From contig JAXQJY010000029.1 in assembly GCA_037042185.1 (NCBI GenBank), positions 1,364,001 through 1,428,000 of the forward strand: DNA of 64,000 nucleotides. Direction: 5' to 3'. Origin of the DNA: Sordariomycetes sp. S80-01Y. Taxonomy: Eukaryota; Ascomycota; Sordariomycetes. The notes under the pieces are model-generated. The model made no database searches, was not told the origin of the DNA, and worked only from the letters and a program-made list of their open reading frames with translations. This document shows, one piece after another, positions 63,615 through 64,000 of this stretch (its first letter is position 1; every line of letters begins with the position of its first letter). The position numbers and the translations under genes were made by a program.

Positions 63615-64000
63615 ATGGCTGGCGACGCACCTGCAGCGCAATCCGCACCCAACGATGCGACCAACAACGCCGCACCCCCTTCTGTAGCAGAGTACAAGAA
63701 GTCCCAGCAACGTGTTCGTGAACTCATAGAGAAGCGCAGGATGGTGGAACGAAAACTGGTAGGTCTTGATATCCTCGCTTCTCGGGAACGGTCTCGCTGA
63801 CGGCGCCCAGTCTCAAATCGAAGATGGCATCGCTGCCAAAGAAATCGCATACCTCGAGAGCACGCCCGGTGGGAATATAATCACAGGGTTCGACAATTAT
63901 ATGAAGGGCCAGAGCGGTGCTGCCGCGCAGAGGAGGAAGGTTGGGCCGATGGAGAACAACCGAGTGTTCTCGAAGAGCTCCATTTCGTATAAGCCTAACT
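63615..64000 (+). CDS. eaf6: Histone acetyltransferase complex subunit Eaf6, 5' part
   Basis: Exons 63615-63758 and 63811 to the right edge (still open), with a 52-base intron (GTAGGT...CCCAG). The visible protein has an Ala-rich start, a coiled coil (VAEYKKSQQRVRELIEKRRM, then VERKLSQIEDGIAAKEIAYL) and the conserved ESTPGGNIITGFDNYMKG. Eaf6 is a small subunit of NuA4 and NuA3-type HAT complexes; the coiled coil mediates assembly. The end is beyond the window. Confidence 0.9.

Overview
The window comes from a filamentous ascomycete, most likely a Sordariomycete. This rests on GC-rich coding sequence, many introns of 45-135 bases with GTRNGT donors and CTNAC-type branch sites, and genes of the fungal core: FACT subunit Pob3, autophagy lipase Atg15, ISW2-complex Itc1, SWR1-complex Vps72, a Sur2-type hydroxylase, Alg8, Rrp46, Ran, Mtw1 and Eaf6. 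No transposon, rRNA, tRNA, CRISPR array or secondary-metabolite cluster was recognised. Exon junctions were built by hand from splice signals, reading frame and family conservation. The start codons used are ATG; apparent upstream extensions that begin at GTG or TTG were discarded.

Layout. 1-5.5 kb: 3' part of a Nop4-like RNA-binding protein, an unrecognised 425-aa protein and a NIPA-type transporter. 5.5-11.7 kb: a 6.2-kb stretch with no supportable gene. 11.7-22 kb: a CRIB-motif protein, Pob3, Atg15 and Vps72. 22-28 kb: an uncharacterised fungal protein with a 35-base first coding exon and an 887-base intron, then another gene-poor stretch. 27.9-39 kb: Sur2-like hydroxylase, TCTP, a proline-rich actin-patch-like protein, Mtw1, a mitochondrial PPR protein and a glutathione transferase. 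39.5-51 kb: Itc1, Alg8, an L-type lectin cargo receptor, Xaa-Pro aminopeptidase and Rrp46. 52-64 kb: NAD kinase, a homeodomain factor, Ran, Nas2, an SRm160-like PWI/RS protein and the start of Eaf6.

The genes are mostly housekeeping and do not form a pathway cluster. Seven pairs are divergent. Six of these share intergenic regions of only about 390-580 bases; the Sur2/TCTP pair has 1.28 kb. One pair is functionally suggestive: Alg8 (N-glycan precursor glucosylation) and a legume-type lectin receptor (binds high-mannose glycoproteins) diverge from one 579-base region. Three chromatin subunits (Pob3, Vps72, Itc1), with Eaf6 at the edge, lie in the same 64 kb without being adjacent.

I found no convincing new multi-gene system. 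The items most worth following are the uncharacterised protein with the 887-base intron, an inverted pair of GATA motifs in front of Atg15, the ATG-only coding exon of Itc1, the in-frame retainable intron of the lectin gene, the Cys/Trp repeat tail of Atg15, and the 6.2-kb gene desert.
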